NCBI RefSeq assembly: GCF_006346315.1
Contig: NZ_VDMR01000004.1
Location: forward strand, 124,001 to 188,000
Origin: Nocardioides litoris
GTDB taxonomy: Bacteria; Actinomycetota; Actinomycetes; Propionibacteriales; Nocardioidaceae
Reading direction: 5' to 3'
Length of the DNA stretch: 64,000 bases
Below are positions 16,569 to 24,467 of this stretch, one piece after another. A program made the translations under genes and the position numbers. Each line of letters opens with the position of its first letter. Position 1 is the first letter of the stretch. Under the pieces are notes generated by a model. The model was not told the DNA's origin. It ran no database searches and saw nothing but the letters and a program-made list of their open reading frames with translations.

Positions 16569-17302
16569 CGCTTGGCGGCGCCCTTGCGCCCCGGCCGCCG
16601 CCGGACGCGGGTGACGTTGCCGGTCTGCTCGACGTCGAGGTAGTCCTGGGCGCGGGCGAGGGCAACCAGCTTGGCGAAGCCGTAGTTGCGTGGGTCGAAG
16701 GAGGCGTGCCGCTTCTGGATGTGGCTGCCGACCGCACTCAGGTGGGACCAGCCGTCGTCGTCCGAGGTGCCGTCGATCGCCGACTGGAAGATCCGAGGCA
16801 GGTCGGGCAACTGCGGGGCCTCCGGGTCCTCGCTGTCCCCTGCCTCCTGCTCGCCGGTGATGACCTCGATGAACTTGAACTCGTCGCACGCCGCGACCAA
16901 CGCCTCGGGCGTCGTGCGACGGCCGATGCCCACCACGTAGCGCCCCTCCTCGCGCAGCCGGGTGGCCAGACGCGTGAAGTCGCTGTCGGAGGAGACGAGC
17001 GCGAAGCGCTCCAGGTTGCCGGCGTACAGCAGGTCCATCGCGTCGATGATCAGCGCCGAGTCGGTCGAGTTCTTGCCGCGCGTGTTGGCGAACTGCTGGA
17101 CCGGCTGGATCGCGTGGGTCAGCAGCGCGCTCTTCCAACCGACGAGGTGCTGGGTGGTCCAGTCGCCGTACGCCCGCTTGACCGTCGGCTGCCCGAACCT
17201 GGCGCATTCCTCGAGGATCGCTCCGGCATGCGCGCTGGAGGTGTTGTCGGCATCGATCAGGACCCCGATGCGCTGGTCGGTCGTCGCCCTTGGTGCACTC
17301 AC
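16565..17302 (-). CDS. NYN-domain (PIN-like) RNase with C-terminal OST-HTH/LOTUS domain
   Basis: A 245-residue protein. NYN domain at about residues 10-150 has the acidic residues of the PIN-like active site: VLIDADN (Asp18, Asp20), STDSALIIDAMD (Asp81, Asp87) and VSSDSDF (Asp106, Asp108). A LOTUS/OST-HTH domain follows at about 165-235, then a basic tail RRRPGRKGAAKR. The fusion suggests an RNA-binding endoribonuclease. Bacterial members are poorly characterised. GTG 17302 is supported by TAGTCT seven bases upstream (17315-17310 on the minus strand). The gene is adjacent to broken gene remnants at 17341-18004. Confidence 0.88.
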   Translation of the reverse strand: MSAPRATTDQRIGVLIDADNTSSAHAGAILEECARFGQPTVKRAYGDWTTQHLVGWKSALLTHAIQPVQQFANTRGKNSTDSALIIDAMDLLYAGNLERFALVSSDSDFTRLATRLREEGRYVVGIGRRTTPEALVAACDEFKFIEVITGEQEAGDSEDPEAPQLPDLPRIFQSAIDGTSDDDGWSHLSAVGSHIQKRHASFDPRNYGFAKLVALARAQDYLDVEQTGNVTRVRRRPGRKGAAKR

Positions 17303-17501
17303 GCGACCGAGACTAGGGTCCCTCCACTGGGCCACCCGCGGTGTGGACCCTGTGCCCAGACACGGCGGCTGGGGCGACGGCTCCTGCCCCGTGCGGCTCG
17401 CCTCCGACGGGGCCGTCGAGCTGCTCGTGGTGCGCGTCGACCTGCAGGTCGCCCACTCGTCCCCGACGCCGGGCACGCGGACGGCGGACGGCGGTAGGCA
17501 G

Positions 17502-17615
17502 TCAGTCGAGGGTGGCCACCCACCCCGGTGCGTCGGGCCGGACGCCGGTGTCACCCACGATGATCCGCAGCTGGGTCTCGAGGTCGGAGAGCGCCGTGGC
17601 GCCGAGCCGCTCCAG
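17502..17615 (-). pseudogene. C-terminal fragment of an unidentified gene
   Basis: A minus-strand stretch reading [19 protein letters not shown] and ending VATLD-stop at 17502 looks like natural coding sequence, with good codon use. It is closed upstream by a stop near 17650 and has no plausible start. It is probably the tail of a deleted gene. The neighbouring 17341-17500 has a protein-like plus-strand frame (GDGSCPVRLASDGAVELLV) that also cannot be extended. I can assign neither. Confidence 0.35.
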
Positions 17616-18004
17616 TGGGCCCTGCCAACGACGACCGCGTGGCCGAGGCGGTCAGCGCGGCCGACGTGGCCGAGCTGGCCCGGGGTCTCGACCGACCCGG
17701 GGGGTGGAACGGCGCGGCCGCCCTCTGCTGCTCCCTGCTGACCGAGGGGGAGGAGCTCCGGGCGCTCGTCGCCACCCACCCGGTCGACGTGCCCGTGCTC
17801 GCGGTCGGCGGCGGGAGTGGGCCCTTCACCGCGACCACCATGACCCAGGTCGCGACCCGCGTGCAGGCGGCCGAGGTCGACGGCGTCGGCCACCACGTCG
17901 CGCTGGAGGCCCCCGACCGGCTCGCCGCGACCGTGCTCCCCTTCCTCGACCAGGTCGACGCGGGCCTCGACGCGGGCCTCGACGCGGGCCTCGACGCCGG
18001 GTAA
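17615..18004 (+). pseudogene. Truncated alpha/beta hydrolase (C-terminal part only)
   Basis: 129 codons from GTG 17615 resemble only the last 40 percent of an epoxide-hydrolase/haloalkane-dehalogenase-type alpha/beta hydrolase: GGWNGA, a core strand [13 protein letters not shown], and the catalytic-His region [17 protein letters not shown] before the final helix. The nucleophile elbow and oxyanion-hole region are missing and the sequence before 17615 belongs to something else. The 3' end is a 12-base tandem repeat (17957-18000, DAGL repeats), so the C-terminus is also altered. I treat it as a decayed gene at a rearrangement point. Confidence 0.6.
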
Positions 18005-18060
18005 CGCACTTCTTACCGGCCGCGTCACGGGCCGTGTTCCGCCCGAAACCAGTCCGAAAC
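18001..18060 (+). promoter_or_regulatory. Phased GlnR-like half-sites upstream of the nitrilase operon
   Basis: GTAAC (18001-18005) and CTTAC (18012-18016) are spaced by six bases. GAAAC (18045-18049) and GAAAC (18056-18060) have the same spacing, and all four fall on one 11-base register. This resembles the actinobacterial GlnR box (GTNAC-n6-GAAAC pairs). The operon encodes families named for nitrogen starvation, so GlnR control is plausible. GTAAC could alternatively be an ECF -35. Confidence 0.45.
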
Positions 18061-18082
18061 GTCGCGGCGGTGGGCTTCTCCC

Positions 18083-18910
18083 ATGACCCGAGCCCACCGC
18101 GACGCCCACCGGCACATCGGTCGGCTGCCGGCGTACGGGTTCTACGGCGGCCCCCCGATCAACCCCGACACCACGGCGCTGGCCACGGTGCGCGAGCTCG
18201 TGGCGACCCTCGACGAGGAGGGCACCGAGCGGGCTCTGGTGCTGCCCAACTACGGCGTGCCGGACCCCGAGGTCGCCTTCGGGCTCAACCACCTCGCCCT
18301 CGAGGCGGCCCAGCACGACGACCGGGTGCGGTGCGGCCTGTGGGTGAGCCCGCTGGAGTCCGACGCCGAGCGCAACGACGAGGCGCTGCGGCTCGCCGCC
18401 GAGGACGGCGTCGTGGCGCTCAAGACCAGCTTCCTGCTGGGCGGGGCGCCCGACGACCCGGCCTGCGTGACCCAGCTCGACCGCCTCTTCGCCACCGCCG
18501 CCGAGCACGACCTCGTCGTGCACGTGCACACCAGCCCCGGCGCCGCCTCCGACGTCGACCGGATCGGGACCCTCGTCGACCGGTACGGCGACACCGCCAA
18601 GATCCACCTCGTCCACCTCGGCGGGGGCATGAGCGGCCACCTCAAGCTCATCGGCGGCCTGTTCTTCGACTGGGTCGAGGCCGGCAAGCAGGTCTTCACC
18701 GACACCAGCTGGGCCATCGGCTTCGCGCCCGCCTGGCTGGCCCAGGAGATCGAGCGGCGCGGGGTCGGCCACGACCGCGTGCTCTTCGCCACCGACGCCC
18801 CGTGGGGCGACTTCGAGGGCGAGCACGCCCGGCTGCGCGCCGCCACCGGCGACGGCGCCCTCGCCGACGCCTTCTTCCACCACAACTTCGACGCCCTCTA
18901 CGGGGCCTGA
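18083..18910 (+). CDS. Amidohydrolase-family (TIM-barrel) protein leading the nitrilase operon
   Basis: A 275-residue amidohydrolase_2 (ACMSD-like) TIM barrel. Metal-site motifs are visible: HRHIG near residue 9, VVHVHTSP near 150, IHLVHLGGG near 175, and FATDAPWG near 248, giving His/His/His/Asp ligands. It would hydrolyse or decarboxylate a small substrate. It is the first gene after the GlnR-like region, 48 bases before the MSMEG_0572-family gene, so it is likely part of the operon. It is not one of the core Nit1C genes I know, so its link to nitrile metabolism is inference. Confidence 0.75.
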   Translation: MTRAHRDAHRHIGRLPAYGFYGGPPINPDTTALATVRELVATLDEEGTERALVLPNYGVPDPEVAFGLNHLALEAAQHDDRVRCGLWVSPLESDAERNDEALRLAAEDGVVALKTSFLLGGAPDDPACVTQLDRLFATAAEHDLVVHVHTSPGAASDVDRIGTLVDRYGDTAKIHLVHLGGGMSGHLKLIGGLFFDWVEAGKQVFTDTSWAIGFAPAWLAQEIERRGVGHDRVLFATDAPWGDFEGEHARLRAATGDGALADAFFHHNFDALYGA

Positions 18911-18958
18911 AGACCCGCCACCCACCCGGCACCAGCACCCGACCAAGGGAGACACCCG

Positions 18959-19483
18959 ATGTCCGTGTTCGACGACGAGATCCTGGCCGCGATGGAGAAG
19001 TCGCGCTCCGAGATCCCCCACCCCTCCCAGGAGAAGGGCACCAACCTCTACGGCTCGACCAAGCTCTTCCCCGACTACCAGGCCAGCGAGGGCCAGGCCT
19101 GGCTCACGCTGGTGCACGGCATCCCGCACGAGTCGTCGGTCTCGTTCGTGGCGGTCCTGCAGACGACGCGCGCGCTGCGCAAGGGCTTCAACGCGACCCT
19201 GTACTTCTACGGCCCCGGGGCCCTGGCCTGCGCCGACACCCGCGGGTTCCCGACCACCGGCGACGTCGCCTTCCCCGGCAACCAGAACATGAACGACGCC
19301 ATCAAGACGTTCATCTCCGAGGGCGGCACCGTGCTGTGCTGCCGGTTCGGGATGGCGCTGCACGGCCAGCGCGAGGAGGACCTGATCGAGGGCGTCATCC
19401 CCTGCCACCCGCTCGACGTGCAGGACGCGGTCATCCACTTCGCCAACAAGGGCGCGATCATCAACAGCGTCTACAACCTCTGA
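18959..19483 (+). CDS. MSMEG_0572/Sll0783 family nitrogen starvation response protein
   Basis: A 174-residue soluble protein matching the family named after M. smegmatis MSMEG_0572 and Synechocystis Sll0783: a PSQEKGTNLYGSTKLFPDYQ start, FVAVLQTTRALRKGF, then GGTVLCCRFGMALHG and the end GAIINSVYNL. The biochemical role is not established; Sll0783 has been linked to nitrogen-starvation physiology in cyanobacteria. The gene sits in the conserved Nit1C set. GGGAG precedes ATG 18959. It is 12 bases from the radical SAM gene. Confidence 0.88.
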   Translation: MSVFDDEILAAMEKSRSEIPHPSQEKGTNLYGSTKLFPDYQASEGQAWLTLVHGIPHESSVSFVAVLQTTRALRKGFNATLYFYGPGALACADTRGFPTTGDVAFPGNQNMNDAIKTFISEGGTVLCCRFGMALHGQREEDLIEGVIPCHPLDVQDAVIHFANKGAIINSVYNL

Positions 19484-19495
19484 GCGGCGACTGAC

Positions 19496-20578
19496 ATGGG
19501 AGCCGACACCCGCGTCGACGTCGCGATCCAGGGCATCCGCCTGGCCGGCCCGACGGACGCACCGGTCGCGCGCCGCGCGGGCGCCGGCCCCAGCGACGAC
19601 GGGCACCTGCTGCTCGACGGTGTGGGGGCGGCGGTGCCGCTCAACCCCCGCAGCCCCTACACCGTCCGCGGCGGACGCCTGCTGCTCGACGGCGCCGACA
19701 CCGGCATGGGCGTCGAGGCCGTGGCCCGCCCGCGGTTCTACGACCTCACCACCGCCGACGGCGTGCCCTACGAGCAGATCGCCCGCCTGCACTCCTCCCA
19801 CGTGCTGGCCACGACGGTCGTGCAGACCTGCGTGCGGTACGCCGAGAGCGAGCGCTGCCGCTTCTGCGCCATCGAGGAGTCGCTGCGCCAGGGCTCCACG
19901 GTGGCGGTGAAGCAGCCCGCCCAGCTCGCCGAGGTGGCGCTCGCGGCCCACGAGCTCGACGGCGTCACGCAGGTGGTGATGACCACCGGCACCTCCAACG
20001 GCCGCGACCGCGGCGCCACCCACCTCGCCCGCTGTGTCCGCGCCGTGCGGGAGGTGCTGCCCGACCTGCCGATCCAGGTGCAGTGCGAGCCGCCCGGCGA
20101 CCTGGCCACCATCCAGGAGCTGTACGACGCCGGCGCCCGCTCCATCGGCATCCACGTCGAGTCGCTCGACGACGAGGTGCGGCGGCGCTGGATGCCCGGC
20201 AAGGGGTCGGTCCCGATGAGCGAGTACCACGCGGCCTGGGCCGAGGCGGTGCGGGTCTTCGGGTGGAACCAGGTCTCCACCTACCTCCTCGTCGGCCTCG
20301 GCGAGGACCCCGACGAGCTGGTCCGGGGCGCGGTCGAGCTCGTCGAGATGGGCGTCTACCCGTTCGTGGTGCCGTTCCGGCCCCTTGCCGGCACGCTGGC
20401 CACCGACGTCGACGGCGCCACCGCGCCCGACCCGGCCGCCGTCTACCGGGTGACGACCCAGGTCGCGGCCGCGCTGCGGGCCCACAGCATGCTCGGCTCC
20501 GACCAGGCCGCCGGCTGCGCCGCCTGCGGCGCCTGCTCGGCCCTGGGGTCGTGCTCGGGCGAGGAGGTGGCGTCGTGA
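19496..20578 (+). CDS. MSMEG_0568-family radical SAM protein
   Basis: A 360-residue radical SAM protein of the Nit1C set. The cluster-binding cysteines are Cys112, Cys121 and Cys124, a C-x8-C-x2-C spacing instead of the classical CxxxCxxC. A SAM-binding region (VVMTTGTSNG) and later barrel strands follow. The C-terminus carries four more cysteines as C-x2-C-x2-C-x5-C (GCAACGACSALGSC), which may hold a second iron-sulfur cluster. The reaction is unknown; with the GNAT, AIR-synthase-like and flavin partners it presumably builds or modifies a nitrile-related metabolite. Its stop overlaps the next start (GTGA). Confidence 0.88.
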   Translation: MGADTRVDVAIQGIRLAGPTDAPVARRAGAGPSDDGHLLLDGVGAAVPLNPRSPYTVRGGRLLLDGADTGMGVEAVARPRFYDLTTADGVPYEQIARLHSSHVLATTVVQTCVRYAESERCRFCAIEESLRQGSTVAVKQPAQLAEVALAAHELDGVTQVVMTTGTSNGRDRGATHLARCVRAVREVLPDLPIQVQCEPPGDLATIQELYDAGARSIGIHVESLDDEVRRRWMPGKGSVPMSEYHAAWAEAVRVFGWNQVSTYLLVGLGEDPDELVRGAVELVEMGVYPFVVPFRPLAGTLATDVDGATAPDPAAVYRVTTQVAAALRAHSMLGSDQAAGCAACGACSALGSCSGEEVAS

Positions 20579-21996
20579 CGCTCTCCTCCTTGGTCGACGA
20601 CGTGGTCCTCGCCGGACCCCGCCGGGCCCCGACCGGCGACACCACCCTCGCCGTCACCGTCGTCCAGGCCGACGCGGCCGAGCGGGCGGCGTACCACCGG
20701 CTGCGGCGCGACGTGTTCGTGCACGAGCAGGGCCTGTTCACCGGCTCCGACCGCGACGACGTCGACGACGACCCCCGCACCGTCGTGCTGGTCGCGGTGG
20801 CCGCGGACGGCGAGGTGCTCGGCGGCGTGCGGATCCATCCCGCCGACCCGGCAGCCCGGCGCGACCTCGGCTGGTGGCGCGGCTCGCGCCTGGCCGTGGC
20901 CTCCGACGCCCGGATGCTGCTGGGGGTCGGCGCCGCCCTCGTGCGGGCCGCGTGCGCCGAGGCCGAGCAGCGCGGGGCGCTGCGCTTCGACGCCACCGTC
21001 CAGGCGCAGAACGAGCGCCTCTTCCGCCGCCTGGGCTGGGTGCCGCGGAGGCGCACCATCCTCCACGGGCACCCGCACGTGGTCGTCGACTGGCCCATCG
21101 CCCGGGTGCAGCGGCTGGTCGACGCCACCAAGGCCGCCCTCGGTGACCTCCTGGCGGGGCTCGCGCCCGGCGTGCCGGCGGGCTTCGTCGGGGACGACGG
21201 CGCCCCGGTGCCCGGCTCCGACCTGGTCGCCGCGTGCGACGCGATCCTGCCCTCGATGGTCGAGCGCGACCCCGAGTGGGCGGGCTGGTGCGCGGCGCTG
21301 GTCAACCTCAACGACCTCTCCGCCATGGGCGCGACCCCCGTCGGGATGCTCGACGCGGTCGGCGCCCGGGACGCCTCCTTCGCCCGCCGCGTCCTGCGCG
21401 GGCTCGCCGAGGCCTCCCGCGCCTGGGGCGTGCCCGTGCTCGGTGGCCACACCCAGCTCGGCGTCCCCGCCGCCCTGTCGGTGACCGCGCTCGGTCGCAC
21501 CGACCGCCCCGTCCCGGGCGGGGGAGCGGCGCCCGGGCAGGCGCTGCGCGTCACCGCCGACCTCGGCGGGGGCTGGCGCCCGCGCTACACCGGCTCGCAG
21601 TGGGACTCCTCCAGCCACCGCACCGGCGCAGAGCTGCGAGCCCTCGCCGGTGTGGTGCCCGCCCTGGCCCCGACCGCGGCCAAGGACGTCAGCATGAGCG
21701 GGCTCGTCGGCACCACCGGCATGCTCGCCGAGGCCTCCGGGTGCCGCGCCGTCCTCGACGTCGACGCCGTGCCCGCACCCGACGGGGCGGCGTACGGCGA
21801 CTGGCTGACCTGCTTCCCCGGGTTCGCCATGGTCACCACCGAGACCACCGTGGCCCGCGCCGACCTGCCGGGCTTCGTCACCAGCCGCACGTGCGGCGAG
21901 CTGGTGGCCGGCCACGGCGTCGGGCTGCGCTGGCCCGACGGCGTCGTCACCGAGGCCGTCACCTCCACCGTCACCGGGATGGGAGCCGCATCATGA
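20575..21996 (+). CDS. GNAT acetyltransferase fused to AIR-synthase-like domain (MSMEG_0567/sll0786-sll0787 type)
   Basis: A 473-residue two-domain protein. Residues about 20-185 are a GNAT N-acyltransferase (YHRLRRDVFVHEQGLF, then the acyl-CoA loop region before AEAEQRGALRF, and RRLGW). Residues about 190-473 are like PurM/AIR synthase and ThiL, with LNDLSAMGATPVGMLD and a glycine-rich VLGGHTQLG. In cyanobacteria the two halves are separate genes (sll0786 and sll0787). GTG 20575 overlaps the upstream stop, and the stop overlaps the nitrilase start (ATGA), so it is translationally coupled on both sides. Substrates are unknown. Confidence 0.85.
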   Translation: MTLSSLVDDVVLAGPRRAPTGDTTLAVTVVQADAAERAAYHRLRRDVFVHEQGLFTGSDRDDVDDDPRTVVLVAVAADGEVLGGVRIHPADPAARRDLGWWRGSRLAVASDARMLLGVGAALVRAACAEAEQRGALRFDATVQAQNERLFRRLGWVPRRRTILHGHPHVVVDWPIARVQRLVDATKAALGDLLAGLAPGVPAGFVGDDGAPVPGSDLVAACDAILPSMVERDPEWAGWCAALVNLNDLSAMGATPVGMLDAVGARDASFARRVLRGLAEASRAWGVPVLGGHTQLGVPAALSVTALGRTDRPVPGGGAAPGQALRVTADLGGGWRPRYTGSQWDSSSHRTGAELRALAGVVPALAPTAAKDVSMSGLVGTTGMLAEASGCRAVLDVDAVPAPDGAAYGDWLTCFPGFAMVTTETTVARADLPGFVTSRTCGELVAGHGVGLRWPDGVVTEAVTSTVTGMGAAS

Positions 21997-22874
21997 GCAC
22001 CACGACCGGCCGAACCGGACCGATCGGCATCGGCGCCGTGTGCGCCGGCTTCGACCGCGACGTCGAGGCCAACCTCGCCCAGATCGGTGCCCTCGTCGAG
22101 GACGCCCGCTCGCGCGGGGTGTCGCTGCTCGCCTTCCCCGAGGCCTGCCTGGGCGGCTACCTCTCGGTCCTCGGGGCCGGCCGCGACGGCACCCACACCG
22201 ACGCGCCGGAGTCGCTGCCCCCGGTGATGGACGTCGCCGGGCCCGAGCTGGCCCGGGTCGCGGCCCTGGCCCGCGAGATGACCGTCGTCGTCGGGTTCTG
22301 CGAGTCCGACGGCGCAGAGCGCTTCAACAGCGCAGCCGTGGTCAGCGGCGACGGCGTGCTCGGGGTGCACCGCAAGGTCCACCAGCCATTGGGTGAGGGC
22401 CTCTACTACGCCGCGGGCGATGCCTTCGCGGCCGTCGACTCGCCGGTCGGCCGGGTCGGGGCGCTCATCTGCTACGACAAGGCCTTCCCCGAGGCGGCTC
22501 GGGCGCTGGCCCTCGACGGCGCCGAGGTCGTGGCCTGCATCTCGGCGTGGCCGGCCTCGCGCACCGCCTCGGCCGCCGACCTCGCCGACGACCGGTGGAA
22601 GCACCGCTTCGACCTCTTCGACCGGGCCCGCGCCCTGGAGAACCAGATCGTCTGGGTCGCCTCCAACCAGGCCGGCTCCTTCGGCTCGCTGCGCTTCGTC
22701 GGCTCGGCCAAGGTCGTCGGCCCCGGCGGCGAGGTGCTGGCCGCCACCGGCACCGGGCCGGGCGTGGCCTGGGCCGAGGTCGACGTGCCGGCGGTGCTCG
22801 AGGGCGCGCGCCGGTCGATGTACCACCTCGGCGACCGCCGGCCCGAGCTGTACCGGGAGCGGGTCGGTGCCTGA
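21993..22874 (+). CDS. Nit1C nitrilase (carbon-nitrogen hydrolase, intact catalytic triad)
   Basis: A 293-residue nitrilase-superfamily enzyme with the full triad: Glu50 in LLAFPEACLGGYL, Lys128 in VHRKVHQP, Cys160 in LICYDKAFPEA. Family members hydrolyse nitriles to acids and ammonia; Nit1C enzymes are linked to cyanide assimilation in cyanotrophic bacteria (established for Pseudomonas and others). ATGA coupling to the GNAT-AIR gene and the MSMEG_0570 gene one base after its stop place it centrally in the operon. The product would supply ammonium, which fits nitrogen control. A closely related but altered copy is at 24468. Confidence 0.9.
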   Translation: MSTTTGRTGPIGIGAVCAGFDRDVEANLAQIGALVEDARSRGVSLLAFPEACLGGYLSVLGAGRDGTHTDAPESLPPVMDVAGPELARVAALAREMTVVVGFCESDGAERFNSAAVVSGDGVLGVHRKVHQPLGEGLYYAAGDAFAAVDSPVGRVGALICYDKAFPEAARALALDGAEVVACISAWPASRTASAADLADDRWKHRFDLFDRARALENQIVWVASNQAGSFGSLRFVGSAKVVGPGGEVLAATGTGPGVAWAEVDVPAVLEGARRSMYHLGDRRPELYRERVGA

Positions 22875-22875
22875 G

Positions 22876-23169
22876 ATGAGCGTCGTCGTCCGCTGGCCCG
22901 ACGGGCGCGAGCAGGACTGCTGGTCGCCGTCCTTGGTCATGCACGAGCACCTGGCCGAGGGCGAGGCCTACACGGTCACCGACTTCACCCGCCGCGCGGT
23001 GCACGCCCTCGGCATCGCCAGCGACCGGGTCCGAGCCAAGCACGGCTTCGCGTGCACCGCCGCCGCGGCCACCGCCGAGCAGATCAGCCGCGCCGCCACG
23101 GCGTACGCCGCCGACGACCTCGTCGAGGTCGTGCGGATGTGGCCCCCGATGCCCGAGGAGGAACGATGA
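22876..23169 (+). CDS. MSMEG_0570-family nitrogen starvation response protein
   Basis: A 97-residue protein. It matches the small MSMEG_0570 family: beta-rich start VVVRWPDGREQDCWSPS, a helical RRAVHALGIASDRVRAKHGF middle, and an end reading VVRMWPPMPE. No enzyme motif is visible, and the two visible Cys (in DCW and FAC) are not in a known metal motif. It may be a partner subunit of another operon product. ATG 22876 lies one base after the nitrilase stop, and its own stop overlaps the flavoprotein start. Confidence 0.85.
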   Translation: MSVVVRWPDGREQDCWSPSLVMHEHLAEGEAYTVTDFTRRAVHALGIASDRVRAKHGFACTAAAATAEQISRAATAYAADDLVEVVRMWPPMPEEER

Positions 23170-24446
23170 GCAGCACCCGCCACGTCACCGTCGCGGTCGT
23201 GGGCGGCGGTCAGGCCGGCCTCTCGACCAGCTGGTACCTCACCCGCGCCGGCGTCGACCACGTCGTGCTCGAGGCCGCCACCGCGGCCCACGAGTGGGCC
23301 GACACCCGCTGGGACTCCTTCACGCTCGTCACGCCCAACTGGCACTGCCGGCTGCCCGGCTACGCCTACGACGGCCCCGACCCCGACGGGTTCATGACCC
23401 GCGACGAGGTGGTCGCCTGGCTCGGTGGGTACGCCGCCACCTTCGGCCCGCCCCTGGTCGAGCACACCCGGGTCACCTCGCTCGTCGAGCGCGACGGCGG
23501 CGGGTTCGTGCTCACGACCCTCGGGCCCGGGCCGGACGGGGAGGTGACGTGGGAGGCCGAGCACGTGGTCGTGGCGACCGGTGGCTACCACCTGCCGATC
23601 GTGCCGCCCTGGGCCGTGGCCCTCGACCCGGCGGTCACCCAGCTGCACTCCGCCGACTACGAGCGCCCCGACCAGCTGCCCGACGGCGCCGTCCTCGTCG
23701 TGGGGTCCGGCCAGTCCGGCGCGCAGATCGCCGAGGACCTGCACCTGGCCGGCCGCCGGGTGCACCTGGCCCTCGGCGACGCCCCCCGCGTCGCCCGCAC
23801 CTACCGCGGCCGCGACTGCATGACCTGGCTGGCCGACATGGGCCTCTACGACACCGCCGTCGCCCAGTACCCCGGCGGGCTCGCCGCCCGCGAGAAGACC
23901 AACCACTACGTGACCGGTCGCGACGGCGGCCGTGACATCGACCTGCGCGCCTTCGCCCGCGACGGGATGCGGCTCCACGGCCTGCTCGACGGGCTCGTCG
24001 AGCCCGGCGGGAGCACCGTCACCTTCCGCCCGACGCTGGCCGCGGCCCTCGACGCCGCCGACGCGACGTACAACTCGATCTGCGGTGACATCGACCGGTG
24101 GATCGACCAGCAGGGCATCGCGGCGCCGCCGCCCTCGCGCTACGAGCCGGTGTGGACGCCGGGCGAGGAGCCGCGCGAGCTCGACCTGGCCGCGGCCGGG
24201 GTGACCAGTGTGGTCTGGGCCATCGGCTACCGGCCCGACTACCGCTGGGTCGGCGTCGGGGTCTTCGACGGGAACGGTCGGCCCACCCACACGCGCGGCG
24301 TGACGTCGGTGCCGGGGCTCTACGTCCTCGGGCTGCCGTGGCTGCACACGTGGGGGTCGGGCCGCTTCCACGGCATCGCCCGCGACGCCGAGCACCTCGC
24401 CGCCTGCATCACCGGGCGGGTGCGGACCGGGGTCACGGTCGGCTGA
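23166..24446 (+). CDS. MSMEG_0569-family flavin-dependent oxidoreductase
   Basis: A 426-residue flavoprotein of the FMO/NAD(P)-binding class. Dinucleotide-fold FAD site VAVVGGGQAGLSTSWYL at residues 8-25; second (NADPH) fold VLVVGSGQSGAQIAEDL near 178; C-terminal VWAIGYRPDYRW near 350. It would oxidise a substrate with O2 and NAD(P)H; in Nit1C operons it is thought to act on the nitrile or cyanide-derived intermediate, but this is unproven. ATGA coupling to the MSMEG_0570 gene. Twenty-one bases separate it from the nitrilase paralogue. Confidence 0.88.
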   Translation: MSSTRHVTVAVVGGGQAGLSTSWYLTRAGVDHVVLEAATAAHEWADTRWDSFTLVTPNWHCRLPGYAYDGPDPDGFMTRDEVVAWLGGYAATFGPPLVEHTRVTSLVERDGGGFVLTTLGPGPDGEVTWEAEHVVVATGGYHLPIVPPWAVALDPAVTQLHSADYERPDQLPDGAVLVVGSGQSGAQIAEDLHLAGRRVHLALGDAPRVARTYRGRDCMTWLADMGLYDTAVAQYPGGLAAREKTNHYVTGRDGGRDIDLRAFARDGMRLHGLLDGLVEPGGSTVTFRPTLAAALDAADATYNSICGDIDRWIDQQGIAAPPPSRYEPVWTPGEEPRELDLAAAGVTSVVWAIGYRPDYRWVGVGVFDGNGRPTHTRGVTSVPGLYVLGLPWLHTWGSGRFHGIARDAEHLAACITGRVRTGVTVG

Positions 24447-24467
24447 CGGTCGGTTGGTGGAGGGCTG

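Noticed and set aside
16565..20485. A 1306-codon minus-strand open frame spanning several genes
   Set aside because: Only the last 245 codons (NYN protein) are real; the upstream part is antisense to the hydrolase remnant and the first operon genes.
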